DNA from: Prevotellaceae bacterium
GTDB lineage: Bacteria; Bacteroidota; Bacteroidia; Bacteroidales; UBA932
Reading direction: 5' to 3'
Assembly: GCA_031258195.1 (NCBI GenBank)
Contig: JAIRNF010000039.1
Coordinates: 62,001-126,000, forward strand
Length of the DNA stretch: 64,000 nt
The position numbers and the translations under genes are program-made. Of the stretch, positions 1 to 10,385 are shown one piece after another (the stretch's first letter is position 1; the number at the start of each line of letters is the position of its first letter). The notes under the pieces were generated by a model, which was not told the origin of the DNA, did not search any database, and saw only the letters and a program-made list of their open reading frames with translations.

Positions 1-2
1 TA

Positions 3-752
3 GGCGGTATTAAGCGTATTGGGAAGGTTGCGGCAAAGCTGGTACCGTTTATGGTTATACTGTATTTCTCGGCCGTAGTATTTATTCTTATTCGTTATTT
101 CGATAATATTCCCGAGACATTCGCCTTGATTTTTAGAGATGCGTTTACCGGAAACTCGGTAATGGGCGGGGCTGTAGGCGGTCTTATTCTTATTGGTATT
201 CGTCGCGGCGCTTTCTGCAACGAGGCGGGCGTGGGAACGGCGGCAATGATGCATGGCGCGTCAAAAAATAACGAACCTATCGGCGAGGGGCTGGTCGCTA
301 TGATAGAGCCGACTATTGATACCATTCTTATTTGTACGCTCACCGCTCTATCCGTATTGGTTACCGGCGCGTGGGATACCTTTGCGAATCAAGAGGGAGT
401 AAAAGGTATAGAGGTTACGCTTACCGCGTTTAATATGGCTATGCCCGGTTGGGGTGGTTATATTTTGCTATTTGCCGCGATAGTATTTGCGTTTTCAACG
501 CTATTCTCATATTCGTACTACGGTTCTAAGTGCGCTAACTTTTTGTTTGGCGCAAAATACGTATGGTACTATCGTTACTTCTATTTGCTTACGCTAGTTG
601 CGGCGGCGGTAGTTTCTGTATCGACCGTGGTCGCTTTTATTGATATTATGTATGCAATAATGGCAATTTGTACCATGACGGCAACATTACTACTCGCCCC
701 AAGAGTGAAAAAGGCCGCGAAAGAGTATTTTGCTAGAGTAAAGAAAGCTTAA
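3..752 (+). CDS. Alanine/glycine:cation symporter (AGCS) family protein, C-terminal part (5' truncated by window edge)
   Basis: Frame is open upstream of the listed ORF (GGIKRIGKVAAKLVPFMVILYFSAVVF); 'RRGAFCNEAGVGTAAMMHGASK' resembles AGCS family; multiple TM helices. Confidence 0.85.
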   Translation, partial: GGIKRIGKVAAKLVPFMVILYFSAVVFILIRYFDNIPETFALIFRDAFTGNSVMGGAVGGLILIGIRRGAFCNEAGVGTAAMMHGASKNNEPIGEGLVAMIEPTIDTILICTLTALSVLVTGAWDTFANQEGVKGIEVTLTAFNMAMPGWGGYILLFAAIVFAFSTLFSYSYYGSKCANFLFGAKYVWYYRYFYLLTLVAAAVVSVSTVVAFIDIMYAIMAICTMTATLLLAPRVKKAAKEYFARVKKA

Positions 753-776
753 TAAGCATAGCGTTCTTGGCTTCTC

Positions 777-1724
777 ATGGTAAGTTCTGGAGATAATACG
801 GCAAGCATACGAGTACGTATCCTTAAATCGATAAAAGAAGCGATGCCATCGGCTCTTAAAACGGGCCGGTGGATGGTAAAAGTTACGCTTATCGTTTCTT
901 TAGCGGTTACCATACTTCAATATTTTGGAATTGTAGGACGGATGTCGGAATCGCTTACTCCTGTTTTTCGATTTTTAGGTTTACCCGGAGAGTCGGCTTT
1001 AGTTTTTATTTCGGGTTATTTTGTTAACATATACTCTGCGATTGCTGTTATCGTGACGCTCGAGATGAGCGCGCGTTCTATCACGATCTTAGCCGTAATG
1101 TGTTTATGCGCTCACAATATGTTTATAGAAACGGCGGTGCAAAAGAAAACGGGCTCATCTGTTCTACGGATGACGCTAGTCAGAACACTCTCCGCTTTCG
1201 CGTTGGGCTTTTTTCTAAACCGTATTATGCCGGAGGCTACGACAACGGTAGAGGCTCAGGAACCGTTTTTGGCGGAAGTAGGTTTTGGAGTAATTCTAAA
1301 GAATTGGCTGATTTCGGCAGGATGGCTTATTCTTAAGATGATGACGCTTATAATCTCGCTATCAATTTCGCAACGTTTATTGGCGGAATTTGGGGCTATC
1401 GGGTGGTTATCCAAGCTGCTACGCCCGGTGATGAAGGCGTTTGGTTTGCCGGCAAAAACTTCTTTTCTGTGGATAGTAGCGAATATTTTGGGACTAGCGT
1501 ACGGTTCGGCGGTAATGATAGAAGAGTCGGAAAGGGGAGCGATAAGTCGCGAAGATGTAGATCTCTTAAACCACCACATAGGTATTTCGCATAGTAATTT
1601 GGAAGATGTAATTCTTTTCGCCTCTGTCGGAGGTATGGTTCTTTGGATGTTATTTACCCGTTGGGCCGCGTCTATTGTTATTGTTTGGCTCAGAAAACTC
1701 GAACTCGTGTTAAAAAAGCAATAA
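777..1724 (+). CDS. Nucleoside-recognition (Gate) domain-like membrane protein
   Basis: 315 aa multi-TM ORF; 'LGLPGESALVFISGYFVNIYSAIAV' resembles nucleoside recognition/Gate domain proteins. Confidence 0.6.
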   Translation: MVSSGDNTASIRVRILKSIKEAMPSALKTGRWMVKVTLIVSLAVTILQYFGIVGRMSESLTPVFRFLGLPGESALVFISGYFVNIYSAIAVIVTLEMSARSITILAVMCLCAHNMFIETAVQKKTGSSVLRMTLVRTLSAFALGFFLNRIMPEATTTVEAQEPFLAEVGFGVILKNWLISAGWLILKMMTLIISLSISQRLLAEFGAIGWLSKLLRPVMKAFGLPAKTSFLWIVANILGLAYGSAVMIEESERGAISREDVDLLNHHIGISHSNLEDVILFASVGGMVLWMLFTRWAASIVIVWLRKLELVLKKQ

Positions 1725-1809
1725 ACCGGCGGGTTTATTTACTACATTCGCGGAACCTAAATCTACCTAAATAGTTATTAGCGCGGTATTTTGTATTCAA
1801 AAAAAGAGA

Positions 1810-2892
1810 ATGGTATTAGCTCTATACGCTTTCGGAACGTCGCTTGTCGTTAGCTTTCTGTCGATGCCTTTGCTGATAAAATTTTTGCATAAGCAACACC
1901 TCTTAGACGAGGGTGGAAGAAGAAAGATTCATAAGGGACAAATCCCGGCGATGGGGGGGATTGTTATTTTTTTAGCGTTTGTCTTTTCGCTGTTAGCATG
2001 GCTCCCGGTAAACGATATATTTAGCCGTAAGCACTTATTTAGCGCTATTATCCTTATTTTTCTTACAGGGTTCAGAGACGATTCCGCACCGCTAAAGCCT
2101 TGGAGCAAGCTCGTTGCCCAGCTTGTCGCGGTTCTCATAGTTGTTGGACTAGCCGATGTTCGAATCGATTCTTTTCATGGCTTCTTGGGTATCTATGAGA
2201 TACCTCGGTGGATAAGTATTGTGTTTTCTGTTTTTGTAATAATTGTTGTTACCAACGCTTTTAACCTTATTGATGGCGTTGATGGGCTTGCCGCGTCTAT
2301 TGCTGTCGTCGGTTTTTCGTTTTACGCGTGTTGGTTCTTTATAACAAATAATTACGAATATGCTATTATGATGTTTGCGCTCGTTGGCGCTGTATTAGGT
2401 TTTTTATATTTTAACTGGCATAAGGCGGCTATCTTTATGGGCGATACGGGCTCTTTAATATTAGGTTTCTTATTATCTATCAGTACCATTGCTTTTATAA
2501 AATCAAATGGAACACTGGCGGAAGATGTAAACGAATACTCTTTTAAAGCCCCGATAGCGATGGCCGTAACGATAGCGCTCTTCCCTCTGTTTGATACATT
2601 GAGAGTCTTTATTTTACGAGTTCGGCAAGGGAAATCTCCTTTTGCGGCAGATAAGCAACACCTTCATCACTACCTGCTGCGCTTAGGTTATAATCACGAA
2701 AAGGTAACGCTTATAATAACAGGAATTTTTGCGTTTATTGTTCTTGTGATGCTGCTTTTATCGCGAGTATTTGATGATAATATACTTATTCCTGTTTTGA
2801 TCCTATTTTGCTTCGCGCTAAGTCTGTATCTGAGAAAAGGTGTTCTTGACAGCTACAAAAAACAGCGCAAAGAAGCTGATAAAGCTCGTTAA
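1810..2892 (+). CDS. MraY/WecA-type undecaprenyl-phosphate sugar-1-phosphate transferase
   Basis: Motifs 'IPAMGGIVIF', 'NAFNLIDGVDGLAASIA', 'FMGDTGSLILGF', 'HLHHYLLRLG' typical of the polyprenyl-phosphate HexNAc-1-P transferase family. Confidence 0.9.
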   Translation: MVLALYAFGTSLVVSFLSMPLLIKFLHKQHLLDEGGRRKIHKGQIPAMGGIVIFLAFVFSLLAWLPVNDIFSRKHLFSAIILIFLTGFRDDSAPLKPWSKLVAQLVAVLIVVGLADVRIDSFHGFLGIYEIPRWISIVFSVFVIIVVTNAFNLIDGVDGLAASIAVVGFSFYACWFFITNNYEYAIMMFALVGAVLGFLYFNWHKAAIFMGDTGSLILGFLLSISTIAFIKSNGTLAEDVNEYSFKAPIAMAVTIALFPLFDTLRVFILRVRQGKSPFAADKQHLHHYLLRLGYNHEKVTLIITGIFAFIVLVMLLLSRVFDDNILIPVLILFCFALSLYLRKGVLDSYKKQRKEADKAR

Positions 2893-2910
2893 CAATAAAG
2901 ATTTATATCG

Positions 2911-4671
2911 CTATTCCTCGCTCCGAAATAGAGAAGACGAGCGTTTTCGTAATCTTGTCTTTTGGGTACTTGACAAGAAGCAAAGCCAGAACGCCAGAGG
3001 CTGTATGCCTTTCGCCGCGGCATCGACAGATTCGACATACATAAAGAGTAGGTATATGGTAAGGTATGCCAAAAGCGGAAAATCTTTTCGTTTTATGGCG
3101 ATAAACAATAAATAAGCGAACAGTATAAAGAAAGGGAGCGACCCAATAAAACCTAGCTGCGCGAGCATATCCAAATATTGATTGTGGAAGTGCTTATGGG
3201 TACCATAAGGCTCTACTAAACCCGCTTTTTGCGCGATATCTTTATCCTGTAAAAGATACTCCATGCTATTCGCGCCCCACCCAAAAGCCGGTTTTTCTTT
3301 TATGGCGGCAATTGCTGTTTTTCTCATCTTCCGACGTAGCGGGTCGTTTAGTACGTTTCTCAAAGGTGAAATATTCGCGACTAATACGGCAAATACGCAT
3401 ATCCCGACGATAACAAATAGCTTTATATATTTCGGTATATTAATATAGTATAAGAAACCTGATACTAAAAGTAGAGGTATTATTATAAGTCCGACGCGGG
3501 CTCCGGATAATGCCGCCACTATAGAGATAAGGGCGATTGTTACTATTAGCTCGGCTAAACCTATTGCGTTCTCTTTTTTAAGGTATATAGCGATGGGTAT
3601 AGCCATTGTAATAATTATTGTTAGGAATGATGGGTGTGTATATGAAGGATAGGCAAAAAGGAAAACCCGGAAAATTTTCGCATTCACAAAGGCTTCTCTC
3701 AGAGAGTCAACGCCGGAAATAGGCGAGGCAATAATGTAGCATATAATTGAATAAGCCGAGTATAGCGCTACGAAACGAATAAAGAAGCGAAGTGTTATAG
3801 TGATGTCTTTTCTTTTCGGAGAGATTACGCTAAAAATAAAGACATAAGCTACCGGCGTAAGTATGAGACGTATATTTTTCCATGAATTTATAGGGTCTAT
3901 AGCATAAAATTCACTAATAGCGTATGCTAATGCAATGCCTAGGATACAGTAAGACGCAATGTTAAGATTAAGTCGATATGACTTTTTCCTAATAAATGTA
4001 ATAATACAAATAAGCGCTAGTAGTACTAATGCCCAATTTCCCCACGATATTTTAAGGGGCAGGCATAAAACATATAGGCAGAGAGAGCATAGTAGAAGTC
4101 GGTTGTTGCCGGCTTTTAGGGAGAACAACAACAAAGCAATGGATAATACTAAAAATAAGATGAGAGGAATAAATATGTACAGATGGTTATAGTAAAAAGA
4201 CTCGATATCAAGCGCGAAATATCCGGGTATGTCTTTATTGATAAAACCGGTATAAGAACTATTTGCCGAATTGAAAGTTAAGTCTATACTACCTTGCCAT
4301 AAAATACTATCGTCGGAAATCTTGCCTGCCGGCAATACCGTTGCTCCGTCTATGCCTATTTCATGGATATTTATAAGCTTATCTTGTTGAGTTTTTATTA
4401 CAAAGAAAAGAGCTGTAAATCCGTTGGTCGCGCTATTTATAATCGGTACCGTTATCGTGCTGTTTTCTGTATCTGTCTTGTTTACCCTGTACTCCCCCGC
4501 GGATTCAAATTGATCTAAAGACTGTTGGTAGTATGCGATAGAAATGGAATCGCCTTCCTCTAGCGTCATTCCCAAGCTTATCTCAGAAGGTTGCTTTGCG
4601 CAAGAGCAAAAAAGGTACGCGAATAATATGGCGCATACTATTCTTAGATATCTATTACCGGCGGCTTTCAA
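2911..4671 (-). CDS. O-antigen ligase/polymerase (Wzy_C-like) with an N-terminal lipobox and extracytoplasmic region
   Basis: C-terminal multi-TM region with 'GWGANSMEYLLQ...GTHKHFHNQYLDMLAQLGFIGSLPF' typical of Wzy_C/WaaL; N-terminus 'LFAYLFCSCAKQ' lipobox-like, then ~150 aa soluble region. Confidence 0.8.
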   Translation of the reverse strand: MKAAGNRYLRIVCAILFAYLFCSCAKQPSEISLGMTLEEGDSISIAYYQQSLDQFESAGEYRVNKTDTENSTITVPIINSATNGFTALFFVIKTQQDKLINIHEIGIDGATVLPAGKISDDSILWQGSIDLTFNSANSSYTGFINKDIPGYFALDIESFYYNHLYIFIPLILFLVLSIALLLFSLKAGNNRLLLCSLCLYVLCLPLKISWGNWALVLLALICIITFIRKKSYRLNLNIASYCILGIALAYAISEFYAIDPINSWKNIRLILTPVAYVFIFSVISPKRKDITITLRFFIRFVALYSAYSIICYIIASPISGVDSLREAFVNAKIFRVFLFAYPSYTHPSFLTIIITMAIPIAIYLKKENAIGLAELIVTIALISIVAALSGARVGLIIIPLLLVSGFLYYINIPKYIKLFVIVGICVFAVLVANISPLRNVLNDPLRRKMRKTAIAAIKEKPAFGWGANSMEYLLQDKDIAQKAGLVEPYGTHKHFHNQYLDMLAQLGFIGSLPFFILFAYLLFIAIKRKDFPLLAYLTIYLLFMYVESVDAAAKGIQPLAFWLCFLSSTQKTRLRKRSSSLFRSEE

Positions 4672-4716
4672 TACGCGAAGGTTTGGCGGATGTTAATGAA
4701 AATCTATTGTATATTG

Positions 4717-5706
4717 CTATTCGCTTTCAAAAGTTATTCCTTCGGATGCGTTATGTATAAACTCAAACTCTAGCGTACGCGCTAATCCATCGCCTAAAGT
4801 ATAGGGAGGATCGAAGCCTGATGCGTGAACTTTAGTCGCGTCGAATTCTGTTGTCGCGCAGAATTTTTTTATACGAACAGAGCTTATCGTTAGCTTCCTC
4901 CGCGCGATATAGGCAAGCGCATCAAAAGCATACCCGCCCATCATACCTAGCCATAAAGGGATGTGAGTTGACGGGATGTGTTTGTTTAATACTTTACCTA
5001 CATGCTCTACCAGCTCGTTCATTGTAAAATCAGGCTTGTCAATATAGTTATATAAATTGTAACCCGACTTATCATTCTCTGTTAAAAACATGATAAACGC
5101 GACAATATTACCCACATACGCCATCGATTTCTTGTTATTTCCCTTTCCTGCCATTAGAAATCTGCCGCTAGAAATCTGCTTCAAAAGGTTATAAACATTA
5201 CCTCTGTTTCTTTCTCCAAAAATCACGGCGGGGCGTAGTATATTAATATTCCAATCCGGATGAGATTTGCGCCAATTTTGTAGAACCTGTTCTGCCCGCC
5301 ATTTGCTTTTTCCATAGTGGTTAAAAGGATCGGCGGGATGTTCTTCGTCAGGGTTTTGCTTATTTAGTCCGTACACGGCGACAGAGCTGGTAAAGATAAT
5401 ACGTTTAACACCATTGCTAGCCATGGCTTCTAGGGTATTTCTCATTCCTTCTACATTCACATCGTAGTATAGAGAGGTAGGGGTTACATCGTCCCTATGT
5501 TCGGCGGCAAGCAGCACTACTAAATCCGTACCTTTTAGCAATGAGGTTATTTTTTCTTTATCAAGAACGTTGGCAATAGTCGTTATCTCGGGATGAAAAT
5601 GGCTTTGCCGCTTATCTATATTTTGTAGCTCGTAATGGCTTTGCTTTAAGAGTTCGATAAGACGAGTTCCAACAAAACCAGAGCCTCCAATAATGCTTAT
5701 TTTCAT
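4717..5706 (-). CDS. NAD-dependent epimerase/dehydratase (extended SDR)
   Basis: 'MKISIIGGSGFVGTRL' Rossmann motif; 'HYGKSKWRAEQ' YxxxK. Confidence 0.88.
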   Translation of the reverse strand: MKISIIGGSGFVGTRLIELLKQSHYELQNIDKRQSHFHPEITTIANVLDKEKITSLLKGTDLVVLLAAEHRDDVTPTSLYYDVNVEGMRNTLEAMASNGVKRIIFTSSVAVYGLNKQNPDEEHPADPFNHYGKSKWRAEQVLQNWRKSHPDWNINILRPAVIFGERNRGNVYNLLKQISSGRFLMAGKGNNKKSMAYVGNIVAFIMFLTENDKSGYNLYNYIDKPDFTMNELVEHVGKVLNKHIPSTHIPLWLGMMGGYAFDALAYIARRKLTISSVRIKKFCATTEFDATKVHASGFDPPYTLGDGLARTLEFEFIHNASEGITFESE

Positions 5707-5712
5707 AAACGT

Positions 5713-6465
5713 TTATTTTAACGATTTAAGTAAAGCTTTAAATGCATAACATGTAAAGTTATACAATCGTCCAAAAAAACCTATTTTTTCGATATTTTTA
5801 TAGATATTCCATTGCCAAGCCATGGTCTTTAGCTTGTTAGAGGATATCGACGATTCGCATATTCTATATAAAGTCTCTACAGATTTAGTATTACGCGCAA
5901 TAAAACCTTTCTTAAGAATGGCTAGCCAAAAAACGTAATCTTCGTGCCCAATTTTTTGGAAGTATTGTTTGCCGACCTTCTCCGAATCGTATGCGGCAGA
6001 AGACAAACAAATAACATTTCCGCGAAGTAGTTTTTTATACGATGTAGCCGCGGGGGCTTTTACTATTCTATTAGAACGCCTTCCGTCTTCCGAAATTTTC
6101 TCGTAGCTAGAAAAAGCTATAGCCGTATCGTTATTTTTTAACAGCTTAACTTGTTTTTCCAGTTTCGTCGGAAACCACGTATCGTCGCTGTCGAGAAATG
6201 CGATATACTGTCCGCTTGCGTTTTCTGTTGCGATATTTCTGGGTAGGCTGGGAGAGCCCGATGGCGCATCTGTTTTAAAGTATTTTATTCTGTCGTCTTG
6301 TTCGCGGTAGCTGGCGATAACAGCCGCCGAATTATCGTTAGAACAATCGTCAACAATAAGCATCTCCCAGTTAGAGTATGTTTGATTTATAACAGAATCT
6401 ATTGCTTCGGCAATAAAAGAGTCCGAATTATAGCAAGGAGTTATTACGCTAACTTTATCATTCAT
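5713..6465 (-). CDS. Glycosyltransferase family 2
   Basis: 'VSVITPCYNSDSFIAEAIDSVINQTYSNWEMLIVDDCSND', 'AFLDSDDTW'. Confidence 0.92.
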   Translation of the reverse strand: MNDKVSVITPCYNSDSFIAEAIDSVINQTYSNWEMLIVDDCSNDNSAAVIASYREQDDRIKYFKTDAPSGSPSLPRNIATENASGQYIAFLDSDDTWFPTKLEKQVKLLKNNDTAIAFSSYEKISEDGRRSNRIVKAPAATSYKKLLRGNVICLSSAAYDSEKVGKQYFQKIGHEDYVFWLAILKKGFIARNTKSVETLYRICESSISSNKLKTMAWQWNIYKNIEKIGFFGRLYNFTCYAFKALLKSLK

Positions 6466-6469
6466 AACA

Positions 6470-7537
6470 TTAAGCAGAAGTCGATTTTATAAATTCTCGA
6501 AATCGAGAAAAAACCACATTATTGCTATAGCTATTCAAAAAAAGCTCGGCGGAATATTGGTTATAGTATAACGGGAGAGAGTCCGAATTTATCTTTTCAA
6601 TAAACTCGTCGGCTGTATTGCAGATGCCGCCAAGCTTAGAGAAATTTGCTTCAATCCCGACAAATGCTTCTGATGTGCCAATTATTGTTTTTGCATAGCT
6701 TAGCGCTTCAACCGTTTTTGTCTTCATTCCCGAACCCATAAATAGCGGTACAATAATAAAGGCCGCGTTATGATACACTTCTTCTAAATTATCTACAAAG
6801 CCTTTCAGCTTTATATTGTGAGGAAATTCGTCAGAGTTTGCCTTTAAAGCATCACAGCATGAACCTACAACCCATGTTTCAAAAGGTATTTTCGTAGCGA
6901 CGTTTTTTATAAACCAAGAGATACCTGAAACGTTCGGAAAGAAATTTGATCCGACAAAAAGCCCGTATTTTTTTTCTGTTTTTATTAGAGTATCTTCCGC
7001 GCCCCGGTAATCACAGCTAATAGGGAGTTCGCAATCAGCCGTACGGCTATACTTCTTTTTCAGTAAGTCACTATCTCTACTATTTAATGTTATTACATGG
7101 CTTGCATATTTAAATGTCCTTTTTTCGTTGAAGGAAACGAACGAATATTGTGAGTAAGAAATTAAATTTTTATGATGCCTATATCGCTGACGGTAGAGCG
7201 AACTTTCTATATTGTGTGAAAAAATAATGCTTCTAATCCGGTGTTTTTTTAAAAGCTTTACTATTCTGCCAAAAAAAGATCCCTCAAGAAAAACCGAGTC
7301 AATATCGTGTCGCTTAATAAATCTCAGTAGTTTTTTTTCCGAAAATCTTGTTACACCATAGCCGCTAAGTCCCAATACTGATAGAGCTAACCTTTTTATG
7401 CTCGTAGGCGGTAATTTATAAGTTAACACAACCTCTTCTCCAAACGTTTTTTTCAGAAAGGATTGGTTTCTTTTGATTACTACATCAAAACCGTTATTAT
7501 CTTCTTTGCTAGTATATGATAGATGCAATATTCTCAT
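6470..7537 (-). CDS. Glycosyltransferase (GT4-like)
   Basis: 'VPLFMGSGMKTKTVEALSYAKTIIGTSEAFVGI' GT-B C-terminal motif; operon context. Confidence 0.85.
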   Translation of the reverse strand: MRILHLSYTSKEDNNGFDVVIKRNQSFLKKTFGEEVVLTYKLPPTSIKRLALSVLGLSGYGVTRFSEKKLLRFIKRHDIDSVFLEGSFFGRIVKLLKKHRIRSIIFSHNIESSLYRQRYRHHKNLISYSQYSFVSFNEKRTFKYASHVITLNSRDSDLLKKKYSRTADCELPISCDYRGAEDTLIKTEKKYGLFVGSNFFPNVSGISWFIKNVATKIPFETWVVGSCCDALKANSDEFPHNIKLKGFVDNLEEVYHNAAFIIVPLFMGSGMKTKTVEALSYAKTIIGTSEAFVGIEANFSKLGGICNTADEFIEKINSDSLPLYYNQYSAELFLNSYSNNVVFSRFREFIKSTSA

Positions 7538-7549
7538 AAATATAAAACT

Positions 7550-8611
7550 TTAAAGGTATGTCCACCTGAACGTCGGAGTTTCTGTATCTGCGAAAAAGAT
7601 AGATTGATAAGGTATGTACGGAGATCGCTCTGATACGAATTGCGTTTTATATAATAGCAAAAAGAAGTAGAGCATTAGTATATAAACGCAAAGTGCTTTC
7701 CACCGGATTTGATATAAAGATAGTACTTGTGGGATAAGTATAGCTAGGTATATCAAAAAATATTCGGCGATGCGCCCTCCTAAATGTCCTCCGAACAAGA
7801 AAGGGAGGAATACGCCCGGTAGTATGATCGAAAATAAGCCCTTGTCTATAGCTAAAGACGGCTTTCTTCTATAGAATGTTAGCGCTAAAAGCGCTGTAAA
7901 AAGTATCAGATAAAAGACTCTTATCTTGTCGCCACCGCTATAGCTAGTTATATTTTGTAAATACTCACTTATATACGCGTGGTTCGATAAAAGCGATTTG
8001 ACAATAGGATACGCAACAGAAATTACAATAAGCGATAGTAACACGAATAAAAAAGAAAATCTATACAGAAAATATATTGCAACCCCTATTATGGCGGGGG
8101 TATGAAATTGGGACGCGAGAATGCAAAAAGCAAAAAAGATAAGCGTTCGTCTTTCTTTTACATAGCCGAAAGCGTAAGATACGATGGAAATGGCTAACGC
8201 TTGCCTGATACTACCCAACGAGTTTAAATAAAATAAGAACAGGTATATAAGAGCCGATAAGTAAAAATCGACAGAGTATTTCTTTAATGCTTTAAATATT
8301 AGAATATAGGTAGGTAAACCGAACAGAATAAAGATTAAACAGGGAGTTTTAAAAAAATAGGCTATTTTAATAAATACGGTACTTAGCGGTTCAAAACGTT
8401 CGACATCCTTCGGGTTGTGGCTGTCAATTAATTCGTAGTATGTGGGATAGTCGTAGCCAACATCAAACCTGAATATGGAAACAGCTATGATGATAAACAG
8501 CCCAAAACACTCAACAATATCTTTTGTTAAGCTTTTGTCGCTATTAATGCGATATTGGGCGATATAAAAGAGCCCTAATACAATTCCAATAAAAAGAATA
8601 TAAAAAAGCAT
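7550..8611 (-). CDS. EpsG-family/Wzy-like polysaccharide polymerase
   Basis: Multi-TM; 'FRFDVGYDYPTYYELI', 'SLGSIRQALAISIVSYAF' resemble EpsG family. Confidence 0.8.
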   Translation of the reverse strand: MLFYILFIGIVLGLFYIAQYRINSDKSLTKDIVECFGLFIIIAVSIFRFDVGYDYPTYYELIDSHNPKDVERFEPLSTVFIKIAYFFKTPCLIFILFGLPTYILIFKALKKYSVDFYLSALIYLFLFYLNSLGSIRQALAISIVSYAFGYVKERRTLIFFAFCILASQFHTPAIIGVAIYFLYRFSFLFVLLSLIVISVAYPIVKSLLSNHAYISEYLQNITSYSGGDKIRVFYLILFTALLALTFYRRKPSLAIDKGLFSIILPGVFLPFLFGGHLGGRIAEYFLIYLAILIPQVLSLYQIRWKALCVYILMLYFFLLLYKTQFVSERSPYIPYQSIFFADTETPTFRWTYL

Positions 8612-8614
8612 AGC

Positions 8615-9541
8615 TTACATATTCTTAAGAATAAATTTCCACCTATTATATTTCGGCTTATTTCTTAGCGCTGTAAAAATAAAACATCGTAAAATAGCGG
8701 TCATATAATAAATGCTATTGCAAACCCATATGCTAAAGCGAGTATGTGTCTTTTTATAGTATAGTTTTCGGCTATACAATATCTGCTTTAGCTTTCTTTC
8801 GCTAGGCGATGGCGACTTTCCCTCCAGGTGAGTAATCTCTGCCCGAGGGACGCTATAAACACCATACCCCATTTTTTTTACACGGTATGTCAGCTCTGTT
8901 TCCTCAAAATACATAAAAAAATCGGGGTCGAAACCATTTAATTTCTTAAATAAAGAAGTACGAATCATTAGGTCCGCGCCGGTTATATACCCTACTTTAC
9001 GAGGCCTATCGGAGTGGTTAAACTGTGTATTTTTTCTATATAGCAATTTACCTAATAAGCCTCCCGTTAAATCGTTCAGCTCCCACTTAATAGAGGGTAG
9101 ATAGCTGAAGTAGGAGTGCGCGGGTGATTTGTTTTCGTCGAATAAGTTTCCTCCGCAAATTCCAACGGTAGGATTATCGTCTAGAAAATCCGCGAGAATT
9201 TTTACGGCATTGTTTAGTAAAATAGTATCGGAGTTTAAAAGAAATAGATACTTACCCGTCGTTTGTTCGGCTCCTATGTTATTTGCTTTGCCAAACCCTA
9301 AATTTTCCACACTTTCTATCACAACAACATTCGGAAATTCTTTTTTAATAGCTTCGGCGGAATTGTCGGCAGAAGCGTTATCTACAACAATAAGCTCGAA
9401 AGAAATGTCTGTCGTTCTTTCATATACTGAACGGATACACTCGCGCGTTAGCTGGCAAGTGTTATAGCTAACGATAATTATTGAAACATCAATATTTTTA
9501 GAATTCGCTATCATGCCGCGCTTTAGATGCTGAAAGACCAT
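8615..9541 (-). CDS. Glycosyltransferase family 2 (rhamnosyltransferase-like)
   Basis: 'VSIIIVSYNTCQLTRECIRSVYE', 'FLLNSDTILL', 'DPDFFMYFEETELTYRVK'. Confidence 0.9.
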   Translation of the reverse strand: MVFQHLKRGMIANSKNIDVSIIIVSYNTCQLTRECIRSVYERTTDISFELIVVDNASADNSAEAIKKEFPNVVVIESVENLGFGKANNIGAEQTTGKYLFLLNSDTILLNNAVKILADFLDDNPTVGICGGNLFDENKSPAHSYFSYLPSIKWELNDLTGGLLGKLLYRKNTQFNHSDRPRKVGYITGADLMIRTSLFKKLNGFDPDFFMYFEETELTYRVKKMGYGVYSVPRAEITHLEGKSPSPSERKLKQILYSRKLYYKKTHTRFSIWVCNSIYYMTAILRCFIFTALRNKPKYNRWKFILKNM

Positions 9542-10337
9542 GGCGTACGCCTTTGCTTTGGGCTTTTATCTTTTTTATTTTATTGTTTTCGACTAATAAA
9601 ATTTGTATAAATCTTTTCACAATATAGTTTTTTATAATGAAGCGTTTTAGCTTCTTACTAATAATTTGGGGGTATTCTTTCCACAGCCTTATATGATTTC
9701 TTGTTATGTAGTATGTTCTAAAAGCTGAATAGTTGGGAGCCGGAATGCCCAAAAATTTAGTTGGCGCCGCAAACTGTTGCTTTAAATGAGCGTGCTTAAT
9801 GCAAATAGTGGGGTAAGAATTTTTTATTGCTCTAAAACAAAATTCCGTATCGACAGCATCAATAAAGTAATCTTCTCTAAAAAATCCGATCTCTTGAAAA
9901 AGCGTTAAGTCATAAATGCCGCCCGATGTTATAGCCGCTTCTATCTCTTGAATCTCTCGCTCCAAGCCGTATCGATAGTTCACATTGGGCGAAAAGATTT
10001 TATATTGCGAATGGTATTTATCTACTATATTTTTATAATAATCGAAGTTTTCCCAATAGCTGTCCTGATCCATTGTAAGTATGTGAGTAAAGCCATCTGC
10101 TATGCCTAGCTCCGCCGCTCTATTAAGAGGATACGCTATTCCCTCGTTTTCGCCAGTAGATAAATGCGCTATTTTGTTAGCATATTCAGGTATCTCAATT
10201 CGATATTTATTCCGATCCGGTTCGGGAGTATTTTCCCATATAATAAGCTTATCAATATTAGATATATATCTTAATATATTATCTACCGCTTCTTTTACAT
10301 CCGGATAGTATGATATGACAACGGCTAATAGCTTCAT
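9498..10337 (-). CDS. Glycosyltransferase family 2-like protein
   Basis: 'MKLLAVVISYYPDVKEAVDNI', 'HILTMDQDSYW', 'FREDYFIDAVDTEFCFRA'; overlaps the next gene by 44 nt in the operon. Confidence 0.85.
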   Translation of the reverse strand: MKLLAVVISYYPDVKEAVDNILRYISNIDKLIIWENTPEPDRNKYRIEIPEYANKIAHLSTGENEGIAYPLNRAAELGIADGFTHILTMDQDSYWENFDYYKNIVDKYHSQYKIFSPNVNYRYGLEREIQEIEAAITSGGIYDLTLFQEIGFFREDYFIDAVDTEFCFRAIKNSYPTICIKHAHLKQQFAAPTKFLGIPAPNYSAFRTYYITRNHIRLWKEYPQIISKKLKRFIIKNYIVKRFIQILLVENNKIKKIKAQSKGVRHGLSASKARHDSEF

Positions 10338-10385
10338 CTAAATCAACGGGTCTGGTTTAAAATATTTGCTCGAATTTACCATGTG

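Noticed and set aside
95-343. Numerous 60-150 aa ORFs antisense to clear genes (for example 95-343, 1256-1579, 12171-12539, 25438-25872, 43657-44034, 54255-54788)
   Set aside because: They mirror conserved coding frames, lack recognisable domains and are expected shadow ORFs.
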